A stretch of 64,000 bases of DNA, taken from NCBI RefSeq assembly GCF_002259585.1, contig NZ_MWWS01000009.1, positions 1 to 64,000 on the forward strand. Reading direction: 5' to 3'. The stretch comes from Bombiscardovia coagulans (GTDB lineage: Bacteria; Actinomycetota; Actinomycetes; Actinomycetales; Bifidobacteriaceae). This document shows positions 27,663 through 38,424 of this stretch, one piece after another (positions within the stretch are counted from its first letter, which is position 1; each line of letters starts with the position of its first letter). The position numbers were made by a program, and so were the translations under genes. The notes beneath the pieces are model-generated. The model worked only from the letters and a program-made list of their open reading frames with translations, was not told where the DNA came from and did no database searches.

Positions 27663-28502
27663 CTAAGCTACTATACCACGCGAAATCAGCTCACGAGCCA
27701 CTTCACGATATTCCTTTGCTGTCTTGTGCTGAGGAGCATAAATGGTAATGGGGGCACCAGATACCGTGGCATCAGGAAGCTTTATTGAACGAGTAATGAC
27801 TGAGTGGAAGACCTTATTCTGGAAGGCCTCATAAATGCGTTGTAAAACTTCATCTGAATGTAACGTACGAGTATACATGGTCACTAGCACGCCATACACC
27901 TGCAAATCTGGATTAATGCGCGTGCGAACTTTCTCAATAGATTGCATAAGCAAGGCAACACCACGAAGGGCGAAGAACTCTGCGGCAACAGGAATAATAA
28001 CACCGTCTGCTGCAGCTAATGCATTGACAGTCAGCAGACCGAGTGATGGTTGACAGTCGACGATAATGAGATCGTATTCGTTAATCAGGGGTTTGAGGGT
28101 GGAAGCTAATATTTGCTCACGCCCAACTTCAGTAACTAACTGCACTTCCGCAGCCGATAAGTCAATGTTCGCAGGGATAATGTCTAAATTGTCGAAGCGG
28201 GTGTGCATTACCACTTCATGGACGTCCATTGAAGGATTGAATAGGGCCGTATAAATCGTCGATTCGACACTATTGGCGTTAATACCAAGTCCGACAGTAG
28301 CGGCACCTTGAGGGTCAAAATCAACAATCAGTACACGCCTGCCGTAGGTGCTGAGTGCACCTCCGATATTGATGGAACTTGTTGTTTTACCAACGCCACC
28401 CTTTTGATTACACATAGCTATAACTCGAGCAGGGCCGTGCTGCGTCAGTGGTTGCGGGGCAGCGAATGTCTCATATTCGCGACCTAATAAATCCGTAGGC
28501 AT
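27663..28502 (-). CDS. parA: ParA/Soj family ATPase
   Basis: This 279-residue protein has the deviant Walker A motif KGGVGKTTSSINIG, the switch region VDFDPQGAATVGLG and DLIIVDCQPSLGLL. It belongs to the ParA/MinD group of ATPases that position DNA. No parB lies beside it; in actinobacteria this paralogue often sits with scpAB and xerD rather than at the origin, so it should not be equated with the origin ParAB system. The conserved domain starts about 25 residues after the chosen ATG. Confidence 0.9.
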   Translation of the reverse strand: MPTDLLGREYETFAAPQPLTQHGPARVIAMCNQKGGVGKTTSSINIGGALSTYGRRVLIVDFDPQGAATVGLGINANSVESTIYTALFNPSMDVHEVVMHTRFDNLDIIPANIDLSAAEVQLVTEVGREQILASTLKPLINEYDLIIVDCQPSLGLLTVNALAAADGVIIPVAAEFFALRGVALLMQSIEKVRTRINPDLQVYGVLVTMYTRTLHSDEVLQRIYEAFQNKVFHSVITRSIKLPDATVSGAPITIYAPQHKTAKEYREVARELISRGIVA

Positions 28503-28634
28503 ACACTCACTCTACCAACATCTATCTATCAGTGTTGCGCGCACTGCCGGAAACCAACATATTGCTGAACCGATAGCTACGTCACAACCTCTCGTCTCTA
28601 ATATTTCCCCTACTAGTATATTTTACTGTACGCC

Positions 28635-29561
28635 TTACCGTGCCCGAGGATGTGCAGTTTGATACATTTCGATGAGTTTTTCAGGGCTAACATGGGTATA
28701 TACCTGAGTTGTCGTGACAGATGCATGCCCTAGAAGTTCTTGCACAGTGCGCACATCTGCCCCTCCTTGTATGAGATGTGTAGCAAAGGAGTGGCGTAAG
28801 GTATGAGGATGAATTTGCCTGTTGATACCAGCGTTTTGAGCAGCAGTTTGGACGATCTGCCATATCGACTGCCGAGAGAGCCGTTTCCCCCTCATATTAA
28901 GAAAGAGAGCGCTCATCTCCGGTGCCTTCTTAGCTCGCTTTTGCAATCTCGGTCTACCCATGTTCAAGTAGGCCTCCATAGCACGACAAGCATAAGATCC
29001 AACAGGAACCAGCCTCTGCTTCGACCCCTTGCCCATAAGCCGCGAAAGGCCATTTTCTAGGTCGACATCTTCCACATTGCTACCTGAAGCTTCGGATACA
29101 CGGCAGCCAGTAGCATACATAAATTCCAAAAGAGCTTTATCTCTCAAAGCTACGGGATCGTCGCTGCTCATAGGAGACACAGCAGACAACAGCTGAGAAA
29201 CCTCATCGATGCTGAGCACATCGGGCAGCCGAGAAACACCTTTGGGGGGCTTCACCGCTTGGGAGACATCTTCTGTAAGGAGATTCTGTTGCACGGCGAA
29301 ACGATGCAGTTCGTGAACAGCTGCCAGCCGCCGCGCCTTACTAGAAGAGGTCTCAGTAGACAGACTGGCAACGAAACCCTCAACATCTTGTTTTGACACA
29401 TCTTCAAGGCATTGACGACCCTGGTGTTGGAGCCAGTTAATATACAGGGTTAAGTCAGATTGATAGGCTGCCACTGTGGCGTGAGCCAAACCACGCTCCA
29501 CCCCTGTATGCACCAAGAATTGTTCGACCAATACAGTGAATTCAGTAGGCTTATCGCTCAT
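28635..29561 (-). CDS. xerD: Tyrosine recombinase XerD
   Basis: This 308-residue recombinase has the N-terminal core-binding domain (HATVAAYQSDLTLYINWL) and the catalytic residues Arg in ATGCRVSEA, HTLRHSFATH, LLGHASVTTTQ and Tyr in VYTHV. Its position directly before parA-scpAB is the usual one for actinobacterial xerD. With XerC (20.1 kb) it resolves chromosome dimers at dif; no dif site was recognised in the window. Confidence 0.9.
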   Translation of the reverse strand: MSDKPTEFTVLVEQFLVHTGVERGLAHATVAAYQSDLTLYINWLQHQGRQCLEDVSKQDVEGFVASLSTETSSSKARRLAAVHELHRFAVQQNLLTEDVSQAVKPPKGVSRLPDVLSIDEVSQLLSAVSPMSSDDPVALRDKALLEFMYATGCRVSEASGSNVEDVDLENGLSRLMGKGSKQRLVPVGSYACRAMEAYLNMGRPRLQKRAKKAPEMSALFLNMRGKRLSRQSIWQIVQTAAQNAGINRQIHPHTLRHSFATHLIQGGADVRTVQELLGHASVTTTQVYTHVSPEKLIEMYQTAHPRAR

Positions 29562-29635
29562 AAACTCATTCTATAAGTATGTACAATACAAAATACTGGG
29601 AAAGATGCCACAGAGGCTACGTCATCACACTACCT

Positions 29636-29678
29636 GTATACACATAGGCCCCGCTTGCTGCGGGGCCTATGTGTATAC
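29636..29678. terminator. Strong inverted repeat between rplT and xerD
   Basis: Perfect 19-bp arms (29636-29654 and 29660-29678) with the 5-nt loop ttgct flank a very stable GC-rich stem (core ggccccgc / gcggggcc). It lies just downstream of rplT on the minus strand. T runs are poor on both sides, but the position indicates the end of the infC-rpmI-rplT transcript. Confidence 0.75.
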
Positions 29679-29714
29679 CTGTCACCTATGCAGACAAAAA
29701 CTACCTGCTTATTT

Positions 29715-30098
29715 TCAGGCAGCTACTGGTGCATTCACATCAGCAGGCAGAGCCTTCTTGGCTTCTTCGACGATTGAATTGAACGTATCGATATCATGTA
29801 CAGCAAGTTCTGCCAGAGCTCTACGATCCAACTCAATACCTGCTAAGCGCAGTCCCTGGATGAAGCGGTTGTATGTAATACCCTGAGCGCGGCAAGCGGC
29901 ATTAATACGCTGGATCCACAGCTTTCTGAAATCGCCCTTACGAGCCTTGCGATCACGGTAGTTGTAATTAAAGGAGTGGAAGAGCTGTTCCTTGGCCTTA
30001 CGGTAAAGACGCGAACGCTGACCACGGTAGCCAGAAGCCCTCTCCAGTACGACCCTGCGCTTTTTGTGGGCGTTCACTGCCCTCTTAACTCGTGCCAT
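29715..30098 (-). CDS. rplT: 50S ribosomal protein bL20
   Basis: This 127-residue basic protein shows the bL20 signatures [30 protein letters not shown] and [20 protein letters not shown]. The C-terminus has a short Pro/Ala tail. It follows rpmI and infC in the standard order. In many bacteria L20 represses this operon through its leader. Confidence 0.97.
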   Translation of the reverse strand: MARVKRAVNAHKKRRVVLERASGYRGQRSRLYRKAKEQLFHSFNYNYRDRKARKGDFRKLWIQRINAACRAQGITYNRFIQGLRLAGIELDRRALAELAVHDIDTFNSIVEEAKKALPADVNAPVAA

Positions 30099-30163
30099 TT
30101 GAATACCTCAGCTTTCTAAATTCTTGAGACTAACCAGTAGATGATGCGATAGAAGCCTTGAGC

Positions 30164-30358
30164 TTACTTGTTGAGCATCTTCTTTATATTCTTGGCCTGG
30201 CTCGGAGCGAGTACGGCATCACGCGAGAGTGCGCGACGCTTGCGAGCAGACTTGTGCTCAAGATTGTGGCGCATGCTGGTTCCAGCCTGCATGAGCTTAC
30301 CCGTGCCAGTGACACGAACTCGCTTAGAAGCGGCTGAATTACTTTTCATCTTCGGCAT
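30164..30358 (-). CDS. rpmI: 50S ribosomal protein bL35
   Basis: This 64-residue basic protein ([20 protein letters not shown], then [12 protein letters not shown]) is a typical bL35. Its first 20 bp overlap the 3' end of infC in a different frame, so its translation probably depends on ribosomes finishing infC. Confidence 0.97.
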   Translation of the reverse strand: MPKMKSNSAASKRVRVTGTGKLMQAGTSMRHNLEHKSARKRRALSRDAVLAPSQAKNIKKMLNK

Positions 30359-31040
30359 TGCTGCCCTCCTTGGATGTGATCTTCTTCATGGAAGTTTTTG
30401 CTGTTTGCTTGGACTGAACCTTAGCACCCTGTTCGTCCTTCTTAGCTGCCAAGCGAGCGGCCTGACGCGCCTGACGCTCTGCTCGGGCCTGATCGCCCCT
30501 ACGCCGCTGTTCAGACTGAGTATGCACCTTCTTACCCTTGGGAGCGAGTGTCATAATGATATTGCGCCCCTCCTGTTTAGGAGCGAACTCAACACTGCCT
30601 AGCTCAGTAACTTCATCTGCTAGTCGTCTGAGGAGCTCAACACCACCGACTGGACGGTACTGCTCTCGACCACGCAACATAATAGTGACTTTTACTTTGT
30701 CGCCAGCAGACAGGAAGCGCTCAACATGGCCCTTCTTAACCTCAAAGTCATGCTCGTCAATCTTTAAGCGGAAACGAATTTCCTTGATTTCAGCTGTCGT
30801 TTGATTGCGACGAGCCTGACGGGCCTTAACTTTTTCAGTGTACTTGTACTTACCATAGTCAATGAGCTTTGCCACTGGAGGCTTTGCTTGGGGAGCTACC
30901 TCAACTAAATCGAGGTTAGCTTCTTTAGCTAAGTTGAGAGCAACAGATGTCGCAATGATGCCCACCTGCTCACCTTTTGGACCGATTAGACGTACCTGGG
31001 CGGTGCGTATCTCGTCGTTAATCCGTGGTTCTTCGCTAAT
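30339..31040 (-). CDS. infC: Translation initiation factor IF-3
   Basis: This is IF-3 with its two-domain layout: N-domain with [23 protein letters not shown] and C-domain with [19 protein letters not shown] and [10 protein letters not shown]. The frame is open from ATG 31106, but the residues before ISEEPRIND look random. An ATT codon at 31040 sits 5 nt after AGAAGGAG (31053-31046), exactly where IF-3 is expected to begin, and infC is known to use rare AUU-type starts so that IF-3 limits its own synthesis. That start gives 233 residues. A Lys/Gln/Ala-rich C-terminal tail of about 55 residues extends beyond the usual length. Confidence 0.93.
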   Translation of the reverse strand: MSEEPRINDEIRTAQVRLIGPKGEQVGIIATSVALNLAKEANLDLVEVAPQAKPPVAKLIDYGKYKYTEKVKARQARRNQTTAEIKEIRFRLKIDEHDFEVKKGHVERFLSAGDKVKVTIMLRGREQYRPVGGVELLRRLADEVTELGSVEFAPKQEGRNIIMTLAPKGKKVHTQSEQRRRGDQARAERQARQAARLAAKKDEQGAKVQSKQTAKTSMKKITSKEGSNAEDEK

Positions 31041-31309
31041 GATGACTCCTTCTAGTACTCCGTGTCTTAGCGAAGCTTCCGAAGGCAGACTACCATATAT
31101 GAACATGGCAGAGACATAGCAGGATAAACTGCTAATGCCTGTAGGCTCCCATTCGAGTTCCTACTCTCATCAACCCGAAACCATAAGAGGCTTCCAGGTG
31201 GGAAGTTCCGCTTTCTTGATTGCTCAAGCAAGTGATACTGTACCACAAGATCTTAGACAAACACAGTTCTCACCATAAGTTGCCCCTTGTGTACATCGTT
31301 CGCGATCAT
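31041..31309 (-). promoter_or_regulatory. infC: infC-rpmI-rplT leader with hairpins
   Basis: The spacer upstream of infC holds several possible minus-strand stems: cttcc/ggaag around 31191-31205, a bulged stem at 31141-31164 (GTAGG..CTC..GAG..CCTAC) and TAGCAG/CTGCTA at 31117-31134. A possible promoter TTGTCT - 17 bp - TATCAC lies near 31228-31258, which would give a leader of about 180 nt. Leaders of this operon bind L20 in several bacteria; whether this one does is unknown. Confidence 0.35.
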
Positions 31310-32287
31310 TTAGTGTTCGCCTTGAGCACTCTGCTCCACCAGCTTTATGTAATCTCCATACCCTTGTTCTTCCATTGCTTCCAAAGGAATAAATGTGAGC
31401 GAAGCTGAATTGATGCAGTAGCGTAAGCCACCAGTATCAGCAGGCCCATCAGCAAACACATGGCCTAAATGCGAATCACTCAATGCTGAGCGCACTTCTG
31501 TACGAGGATGACCAAACAATTTAAAATCCTGGTGCTCGCTGAGAACAGTAGCATCTATGGGCTGCGAGAATGAAGGCCAACCACAGCCTGCATCGAATTT
31601 GTCAGCAGAGGAGAAGAGTGGCTGACCGCTGATCCGGTCTACATAGATACCAGGGCGGAAATTCGTATCATAGGCGTTCTCGAATGGTCGTTCAGTTGCT
31701 GCACGCTGAGTAACTTGAAAAGCCAAGGGATCCAAATCCCAAATTTGTTCTATAAAATGCTGACGCTTGGACACACCGGCAATCTTTTCCATCGGAATAT
31801 GGCAGTACCCACCTGGATGCTTCAGAAGGTAATCTTGGTGGTCATCTTCTGCTGCATAAAAGTTACGCAACTCCTCTACTTCCACAACTGGGTTTGTACC
31901 TTCTCGGTCCGCAAGCTCGCTCAATGCCTTAGTAAATTCTGTCTCCTGCGCCCGGTTACCTGGTTGCCAATATAGACCAGAGCGATATTGACGTCCTTTA
32001 TCGTTGCCCTGCTGGTCCACGGAAAAAGGATCAATAACATCTAAGAACAGTAGGACCAGTGTACGCAAGGAAACCATCTGCGGGTCATAAACCACCTCGA
32101 CGCATTCCACTGCATCAGTACTACCAGAACACACCTGCTCATATGTAGGTCGTTCTACAGTTGACTGAGCATAGCCTACCTGAGTAGAACGAACACCAGA
32201 AATTGCTTGAATGTACCGTTCGATACCCCAGAAACAACCACCTGCCATATAGACTGATTCCAACTGAGTGTTTGCTTGTTCAAGCAT
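31310..32287 (-). CDS. msrAB: Fused peptide-methionine sulfoxide reductase MsrA-MsrB
   Basis: This 325-residue protein joins MsrA ([10 protein letters not shown] with catalytic Cys18, and [15 protein letters not shown]) to MsrB (about residues 175-318, with [16 protein letters not shown] and the catalytic Cys in RYCINSASL). The zinc-binding CxxC pairs of many MsrB proteins are missing. The fusion repairs both S- and R-methionine sulfoxide in the cytoplasm; no signal peptide is seen. It is a single gene oriented toward infC, with the infC promoter downstream. Confidence 0.93.
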   Translation of the reverse strand: MLEQANTQLESVYMAGGCFWGIERYIQAISGVRSTQVGYAQSTVERPTYEQVCSGSTDAVECVEVVYDPQMVSLRTLVLLFLDVIDPFSVDQQGNDKGRQYRSGLYWQPGNRAQETEFTKALSELADREGTNPVVEVEELRNFYAAEDDHQDYLLKHPGGYCHIPMEKIAGVSKRQHFIEQIWDLDPLAFQVTQRAATERPFENAYDTNFRPGIYVDRISGQPLFSSADKFDAGCGWPSFSQPIDATVLSEHQDFKLFGHPRTEVRSALSDSHLGHVFADGPADTGGLRYCINSASLTFIPLEAMEEQGYGDYIKLVEQSAQGEH

Positions 32288-32463
32288 TTCGTTCTCCTAT
32301 GCAGATACCGTCTGTTATTCAGCTATCTATCTTCGTATATACACAACCTCTGCAAACTCTCACCTATTCCTCTTTCAACCCAAGAATTCTGGTGCCTGTG
32401 CTTATTGACAACTACCCTATGAGGTATGAAGATGAAGAAAGCCAAACAAGAGAAGGATAGATC

Positions 32464-33222
32464 ATGACCGAGGCGTCGATACCAGGCGGCACTTGCCTAG
32501 TCTTTGCAGCAGGTGACTACTACCCAGAACCCACTGCACTGCCCTCCTACGATTGTTTGCTAGCCGCAGATGGAGGTGCTGATCATGCCCAACAAGCTGG
32601 TCTGGATCCAAACTTTACCGTTGGGGACTTTGATTCTATAAGCCGTAAGCCAACTAGTGATAGTACACATATCGTACTACCAGCAGAAAAGGATGACACT
32701 GATATGGTAGCCTGCCTCAAGCTGGCATGGGGTAAGGGATATCACCAATTCCATATCTATGGAGGCTTAGGGGGTCGGATAGACCACTCAATTGCCAATG
32801 TGACCACCTTATGCATGCTTGCTCAGGCAGGAGGCATTGGGTTTTTGCATGGGCAGGGAACCATGGTTACAGCCGTCAGTAATGGCTCATTGTCTTTTCC
32901 GTCTTGGAAGCCGAAAGGAAATCGTATGATTTCGGTTTTTTCAGCTACAGACACCTCTGAAGGAGTGAACGTGCTGGGACTCAAATATGAACTTAAGCAT
33001 GCTCAGATGGATATGACCATGAGCCGGGGGTCTGGAATTAGCAACGAATTCCTCGATGGCCAACCTTCAGTAATCTCAGTGGACGCAGGAACCCTGTTAC
33101 TGACCTACCCTATTGAAACCCCACAACCAAGATGGGAAAGCCGCCTGCCTGCTCAAAGGAGTTTGGGAGATGTTACCACTGAAACATCTTGCCACTTGAA
33201 GGTACATACATCTAAACCTTAG
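32464..33222 (+). CDS. thiN: Thiamine pyrophosphokinase
   Basis: This 252-residue protein has the family hallmarks CLLAADGGADHA, FTVGDFDSI, PAEKDDTDM and YGGLGGRIDHSIAN, which bind ATP and thiamine. The enzyme makes thiamine diphosphate directly from thiamine, so the cell can use imported vitamin. No other thiamine gene and no TPP riboswitch was recognised nearby. GAAGGAT lies about 5 nt before the ATG. A C-terminal extension of about 35 polar residues follows the folded part. Confidence 0.92.
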   Translation: MTEASIPGGTCLVFAAGDYYPEPTALPSYDCLLAADGGADHAQQAGLDPNFTVGDFDSISRKPTSDSTHIVLPAEKDDTDMVACLKLAWGKGYHQFHIYGGLGGRIDHSIANVTTLCMLAQAGGIGFLHGQGTMVTAVSNGSLSFPSWKPKGNRMISVFSATDTSEGVNVLGLKYELKHAQMDMTMSRGSGISNEFLDGQPSVISVDAGTLLLTYPIETPQPRWESRLPAQRSLGDVTTETSCHLKVHTSKP

Positions 33223-33301
33223 AATTTGAAAATGCAGAGACATTATTACGGTTTCGCTTCCCTTATAAACTAGAACAACTGCCCCTTCCTGAGAAAGTAC
33301 C

Positions 33302-33697
33302 ATGATGAACTCGGACTATACTCAACTGCCATTGTTTATGTGTTACTCCCGTTGTTCCACCTGCGCCAAGGCTCGTAAGTGGTTAGAAAATCACGACGTG
33401 CAATATACAGAACGGGATATCAAAGAAAATCGTCCAACCTATTCAGAACTCAAGGACTGGTTCGAACGTAGTGGACTACCCATCAAACGGTTTTTCAATA
33501 CATCAGGGCAGTCATATAGGAAACTTGATACAGATCATCGACCTGAATCCCTAACTGTTGATGAATCACTCCATCTTTTAGCCACAGATGGAATGCTGGT
33601 GAAACGACCTATCCTTGTGGACCAAGACCAAGTGCTCGTCGGATTCCGGTTGGAGGATTGGGAACGGTACTACCACACCTATAGGCATACATCATAA
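33302..33697 (+). CDS. ArsC/Spx-family thioredoxin-fold protein
   Basis: This 131-residue protein of the ArsC/Spx/YffB family has CSTCAKARKWLENH with a CxxC pair at the N-terminus, then DIKENRPTYSELKDW and GMLVKRPILVDQDQVLVGF, the usual ArsC-family C-terminus. It lacks the triple arginine pattern needed to call a genuine arsenate reductase. It may be a redox protein or an Spx/MgsR-like factor. It follows thiN by 80 bp on the same strand. Confidence 0.85.
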   Translation: MMNSDYTQLPLFMCYSRCSTCAKARKWLENHDVQYTERDIKENRPTYSELKDWFERSGLPIKRFFNTSGQSYRKLDTDHRPESLTVDESLHLLATDGMLVKRPILVDQDQVLVGFRLEDWERYYHTYRHTS

Positions 33698-33835
33698 ACA
33701 AAGAAACACATATCCGACAGACAAATGGAAACTTTTTGTTGATCGTTTTTCTTCACGCTCACAGCCACAATGTATGTGCTGTAAGTACAGGCAGAGCACT
33801 AGAATAAGAGTTGTTATCAATACAGGGTATCGGAA

Positions 33836-33856
33836 ATCGTGTGACAGTTACACGAT
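33836..33856. promoter_or_regulatory. Inverted repeat in the gap promoter/leader
   Basis: atcgtgt (33836-33842) and acacgat (33850-33856) form a perfect 7-bp inverted repeat with a 7-nt spacer, about 30 bp before the gap start codon. It could be an operator or a leader hairpin. Confidence 0.35.
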
Positions 33857-33883
33857 GAGCGGCCCGCCTATGAGGGAGTATAA

Positions 33884-34939
33884 ATGACAGTAAAGATTGG
33901 TATCAACGGCTTCGGTCGCATCGGTCGTCTGGCCTTCCGTCGCATCTTCGAGCTCCAGCAGCGCGGCGGCGACGCTTCAAACATCGAAGTTGCAGCTATC
34001 AACGATCTGACGACGCCGTCGATGCTGGCTTACCTTCTCAAGTACGACAGCACCCAAGGTCCTTTCCGCCACGACGACGGAACCCCAGTTGAGGTTTCCT
34101 CAACAGACACAGCCATCGTAGTTGACGGTAAAGAATACACCGTCTATGCAGAAAAGGATGCCAACAACATCCCTTGGGTAAAGAATGACGGAGTCGACTA
34201 CGTGCTCGAGTGCACCGGCTTCTACACTTCTGCTGAAAAGTCTCAGGCACATTTGAACGCTGGAGCTAAGAAAGTACTAATTTCAGCCCCTGCAAAGGAT
34301 GATGCCACTCCTACGGTCGTTTACGGCGTCAACCATGAGGTTCTGAAACCTTCAGATAAAATCATTTCAGCTGGATCATGCACTACTGGTTCCCTAGCTG
34401 CTATGGTTAAGTTGCTGGATGACAAGTTCGGCATTCGAATTGGCTTCATGACCACCATTCACGCCTACACTGGTACTCAGATGCTTCTTGATGGTCCTCG
34501 CGGTAAGAGTGGTCGTTCCAACCGCGCTGCTGCTATCAACACTATTGAGCATTCCACTGGTGCAGCAAAAGCAATCGGTAAGGTCGTTCCATCCGTAGAT
34601 GGCAAGCTGCAAGGTCACGCGCAGCGTGTAGCTGTCCCTGACGGATCTGTAACAGAGCTGACGAGCGTCCTCAACAAGAAGGTTACCGTTGAAGAAATCA
34701 ATGCAACCTTCAAGGAAGCATTCTCTGATACGGACTTCTTCGGATACAACGAAGACGGTATTGTGTCCTCCGACATTATCGGTGACACCCACGGCGGCGT
34801 CTTTGATGCCACTCAGACAGATGTCAACAATGCCGGTGACGACCAGCTGGTCCGCACTGTGTCCTTCTACGATAATGAGTATGGTTTCACTTCAAACATG
34901 ATCCGTACCCTACTCTACTTCGCTGAGATTGGCGAGTAA
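33884..34939 (+). CDS. gap: Glyceraldehyde-3-phosphate dehydrogenase
   Basis: This 351-residue glycolytic dehydrogenase has the NAD motif [14 protein letters not shown] at the N-terminus, the active-site cysteine (about 166) in [11 protein letters not shown] and the [14 protein letters not shown] ending. It oxidises glyceraldehyde 3-phosphate to 1,3-bisphosphoglycerate, the lower part of the bifid shunt. Codon choice is visibly more C-ending than in its neighbours, as expected for a very highly expressed gene. GAGGGAG lies 6 nt before ATG and a strong terminator follows. Confidence 0.97.
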   Translation: MTVKIGINGFGRIGRLAFRRIFELQQRGGDASNIEVAAINDLTTPSMLAYLLKYDSTQGPFRHDDGTPVEVSSTDTAIVVDGKEYTVYAEKDANNIPWVKNDGVDYVLECTGFYTSAEKSQAHLNAGAKKVLISAPAKDDATPTVVYGVNHEVLKPSDKIISAGSCTTGSLAAMVKLLDDKFGIRIGFMTTIHAYTGTQMLLDGPRGKSGRSNRAAAINTIEHSTGAAKAIGKVVPSVDGKLQGHAQRVAVPDGSVTELTSVLNKKVTVEEINATFKEAFSDTDFFGYNEDGIVSSDIIGDTHGGVFDATQTDVNNAGDDQLVRTVSFYDNEYGFTSNMIRTLLYFAEIGE

Positions 34940-34967
34940 GTAAACACCTTTTCGGTCACGATAAGGT

Positions 34968-35010
34968 AAGGGCTCAATGCATTAGTCATCCTAATGCATT
35001 GAGCCCTTTT
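34968..35010 (+). terminator. Intrinsic terminator of gap
   Basis: Perfect 18-bp arms (34968-34985 and 34991-35008) with the loop tcatc are followed by a short T run. The arm core is ggctcaatgcatta. The rest of the spacer to 35241 shows no gene and no clear terminator for the convergent carB. Confidence 0.9.
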
Positions 35011-35241
35011 CTATGCGCACTGTCGTCGAATATGATTACCTACATCTGTCTACTGGTTGATACATATCGGCTCCTCACCAGGAAGTGTTGAGTCAATACT
35101 GCTCTGAGCGATTCCCACCAGTGACCTCACCGCTTTGAAACAGCAACGAGCAATATACTTTTATATCCTAGCCACAGTTCAGTTTCCTTTCAACAACTGA
35201 TTCTTTCTCCACCACGCCATACATCCATATAAGCTACTGTC

Positions 35242-38200
35242 CTAAGACAAACTTCTCGTTATAAATGAACGGTTTTCCAATGCTGTTAAGAGGGCTTGTG
35301 CCGTATCTAAACTCGTAATAAGTGGAATATTGTGATTGATTGCCGCCTGGCGGATAATAAAACCGTCAGAGTTCTTAGCAATATCATGTCCCATAGTGTT
35401 AATTACTACATCGATGTTGCCATTCTTGAACTCATTCAGGATATTGTTATCATCTGGTGCATGTATTTTGCTTACGGCTGTGACATTCAAACTATGTTGT
35501 TGCAAAAAATCCGCTGTGCCACTGGTTGCGAGAAGACGATATCCAATTTGTGAGAACCGCTTCGCTATCGGCAGTATTCTCTCCTTGTCCAGATCTTCTA
35601 TGGTGAGCAGAACATTACCACTATCAGAAATTTGCATGTTGGCACCCAAAAATGCTTTATAGAGAGCCTTGGGGAAACTTTCATCACTTCCCATGACTTC
35701 TCCTGTAGATTTCATTTCTGGACCTAAATAACTGTCAACGTCCGATAATTTACTGAAGGAAAAGACCGGTGCTTTAACGCTGATTATTTGAGGTTCAGGA
35801 GCAAGACCATCTTCGAATCCCTGGTCACTCAAGCTCTCTCCCATGATGACTCGCGTAGCAACTTGAGCCATTTCAATTCCAGTAACTTTACTGAGAAACG
35901 GAACAGTCCTACTTGCCCGCGGGTTCACTTCAATGATGTAAATTTCACCCTTACGTTCAATCAACTGCAAATTCATAATACCTCGACACCGAAGGTGCAA
36001 AGCTAACTGTTTCGTCACTTCCGCAATGGTGCGTTTAACCTCTGGGGTGAACGTCTGCGCAGGATATACTGCCATTGAATCACCTGAATGTACTCCAGCG
36101 CGTTCGATATGTTCCATAATGCCAGGAATAAGTACCTGTTCACCATCACAAATGGCATCAACATCACACTCGCGACCATCTAGGTAGTCATCAACCAGAA
36201 CTGGGTGACTACCTGCAATATTGGCATGATTGTGCACATAATCAGCTAACTCTTCTGAATTATGTACGATCTCCATCGCTTTGCCACCCAAAACGTAACT
36301 TGGTCGAACTAGAACGGGATAACCAAGCTGCTCCGCTGCTTCAACCACACCCTCTCGGGAAGTGGCGGTGATTCCTCGTGGCTGCTTGAGACCCAACTCT
36401 TTAACTACCTGGTCAAACAGTTCACGGTCTTCAGCTCGGTTCAGATCTGCAACACTGGTTCCTAGAACAGGAATCCCCTGCGCTTCCAACTGTGCAGCTA
36501 AGTTGATTGCAGTCTGTCCACCAAACTGGATAATGACACCAATTGGATGCTCTATATCGCATACATTCAGCACATCTTCCAAGGTTAAGGGTTCAAAATA
36601 GAGTTTGTCTGAAATAGAGAAATCAGTCGACACTGTTTCAGGATTGGAGTTTATAACGACGGCTTCATAACCCATTTTTTGCAGAGCTTTTACACAGTGT
36701 ACTGTCGCGTAGTCAAATTCAACCCCCTGACCGATGCGAATCGGACCAGACCCTACTACTAACACTGATGGTGTATCTGACTTTTCGCTTTCGTTGACAG
36801 AATCATAGGTCGAATAAAAGTAAGGCGTTTGTGAGGCAAACTCCGCTGCACATGTGTCAACCATTTTATAAACTGGAAGAATGCCATGCGCTTTTCGCAA
36901 TTGCCGGATACTAGCCTCCTCTTGCCTCCAAAGGTGAGCGATAGTTTGATCACTAAAACCGTAAGTTTTGGCTACTTTGAGTGTTGCTATATCGTCTGGA
37001 TGATCAGCAAGAGTTTGTTCTAGTTCGATAATGTGTTTAACGATATCTAAGAAATAAGAATTGATCTTCGTAAGATTGTGAATATCAGACAGTGTGTAAC
37101 CACGCCGAAAAGCTTCTGCAAGATAAAAGAGTCTGTCATCCTGCGCTTTGACTAATTTCTGTTCCAGATCCTCGTCGCTAGCTTGATGAGCTTCCTTTGA
37201 ATAGAAGTCTTTCTGGTCGATTTCAAGGGACCGTACAGCCTTATGCAAGGCTTCCTCAGCTGTGCGACCAATGGCCATCACCTCACCAGTTGCCTTCATT
37301 TGCGTGCCAAGCGTGCGATCAGCCTTCGTGAACTTATCGAACGGCCAGCGAGGAACCTTACACACTACATAATCAAGGGCCGGTTCAAACTCAGCAAAAG
37401 TAGTACCTGTAACAGGATTTGTAATCTCATCAAGCGTCATACCAACCGCTATTTTGGCGGCCATTTTGGCAATAGGATAACCTGTAGCCTTCGAAGCTAA
37501 GGCTGAAGAGCGCGAAACTCTTGGATTAACTTCAATGACATCGTATTCGAAACTATGAGGATTCAGTGCGAGCTGCACATTGCATCCTCCCTCAATCTTG
37601 AGAGCCCTAATCAACCGTAGAGAACAATCTCGTAGCTGCTGGTATTCCTTGTCGGAAATAGTCTGCGAAGGAGAAAAGACAATTGAATCACCGGTATGGA
37701 TGCCAACAGGATCGAAATTTTCCATGCAGCAAACGATCATAGCGTTGTCGTCATGGTCACGCATGACTTCGAATTCGATTTCCTTGTAACCAGCTATCGA
37801 CCGTTCAATTAAGCATTCACCAACCGGCGATAACTCAAGTCCATTTTTAGCAATCTGAGCTAGCTCTTCCGGATTGTTACAGATACCGCCACCTGTGCCC
37901 CCCATGGTGAAGGCCGGTCGCACAATTATTGGATAACCACATTCTTGCCCAAACGTCAAGGCTTCAGCTACACTAGTCACGCTCTGTGATGCTGGTACAG
38001 GTTCACCTAGATCTTGGCAAAGTTCTTTGAATTTTTCACGGTCTTCGGCCTGTTCGATTGACTCTAGTGTGGTGCCCAGTAATTCAATACCAAGTTCCTG
38101 TAGGATACCAGTTTGAGCCAGTGACAAGGCCATATTTAATCCTACTTGCCCACCAAGTGTCGGCAAGAGTGCATCAGGATATTCTTGCCTCATTATTCGA

Positions 38201-38424
38201 GAAATAGCATCAACTGTCAATGGCTCAAGATAGACCTTATCGGCCACAGTCGTATCTGTCATAATGGTAGCGGGATTGGAGTTGACCAATACAACTTCAT
38301 ATCCTTCTTCACGCAAAGCCAGACATGCCTGAGTTCCTGAATAATCAAATTCAGCTGCCTGCCCAATAATGATCGGCCCGGAACCTATAACCATGATCTT
38401 ATGAATATCTGACCTTTTAGGCAT
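35242..38424 (-). CDS. carB: Carbamoyl-phosphate synthase large subunit
   Basis: This is a protein of about 1060 residues with two homologous ATP-grasp halves. The first starts [22 protein letters not shown] and contains MTGG-type MGGTGGG; the second starts [20 protein letters not shown] and contains [14 protein letters not shown]-terminal MGS-like regulatory domain follows (about the last 130 residues). ATG 38424 was chosen over 38433 because AAGGAAG is correctly spaced only for the former; both overlap the 3' end of carA. It makes carbamoyl phosphate with CarA for pyrimidines and arginine. It is the last gene of the pyrR operon. Length is close to Firmicutes enzymes and shorter than many actinobacterial ones. 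Confidence 0.95.
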   Translation of the reverse strand: MPKRSDIHKIMVIGSGPIIIGQAAEFDYSGTQACLALREEGYEVVLVNSNPATIMTDTTVADKVYLEPLTVDAISRIMRQEYPDALLPTLGGQVGLNMALSLAQTGILQELGIELLGTTLESIEQAEDREKFKELCQDLGEPVPASQSVTSVAEALTFGQECGYPIIVRPAFTMGGTGGGICNNPEELAQIAKNGLELSPVGECLIERSIAGYKEIEFEVMRDHDDNAMIVCCMENFDPVGIHTGDSIVFSPSQTISDKEYQQLRDCSLRLIRALKIEGGCNVQLALNPHSFEYDVIEVNPRVSRSSALASKATGYPIAKMAAKIAVGMTLDEITNPVTGTTFAEFEPALDYVVCKVPRWPFDKFTKADRTLGTQMKATGEVMAIGRTAEEALHKAVRSLEIDQKDFYSKEAHQASDEDLEQKLVKAQDDRLFYLAEAFRRGYTLSDIHNLTKINSYFLDIVKHIIELEQTLADHPDDIATLKVAKTYGFSDQTIAHLWRQEEASIRQLRKAHGILPVYKMVDTCAAEFASQTPYFYSTYDSVNESEKSDTPSVLVVGSGPIRIGQGVEFDYATVHCVKALQKMGYEAVVINSNPETVSTDFSISDKLYFEPLTLEDVLNVCDIEHPIGVIIQFGGQTAINLAAQLEAQGIPVLGTSVADLNRAEDRELFDQVVKELGLKQPRGITATSREGVVEAAEQLGYPVLVRPSYVLGGKAMEIVHNSEELADYVHNHANIAGSHPVLVDDYLDGRECDVDAICDGEQVLIPGIMEHIERAGVHSGDSMAVYPAQTFTPEVKRTIAEVTKQLALHLRCRGIMNLQLIERKGEIYIIEVNPRASRTVPFLSKVTGIEMAQVATRVIMGESLSDQGFEDGLAPEPQIISVKAPVFSFSKLSDVDSYLGPEMKSTGEVMGSDESFPKALYKAFLGANMQISDSGNVLLTIEDLDKERILPIAKRFSQIGYRLLATSGTADFLQQHSLNVTAVSKIHAPDDNNILNEFKNGNIDVVINTMGHDIAKNSDGFIIRQAAINHNIPLITSLDTAQALLTALENRSFITRSLS

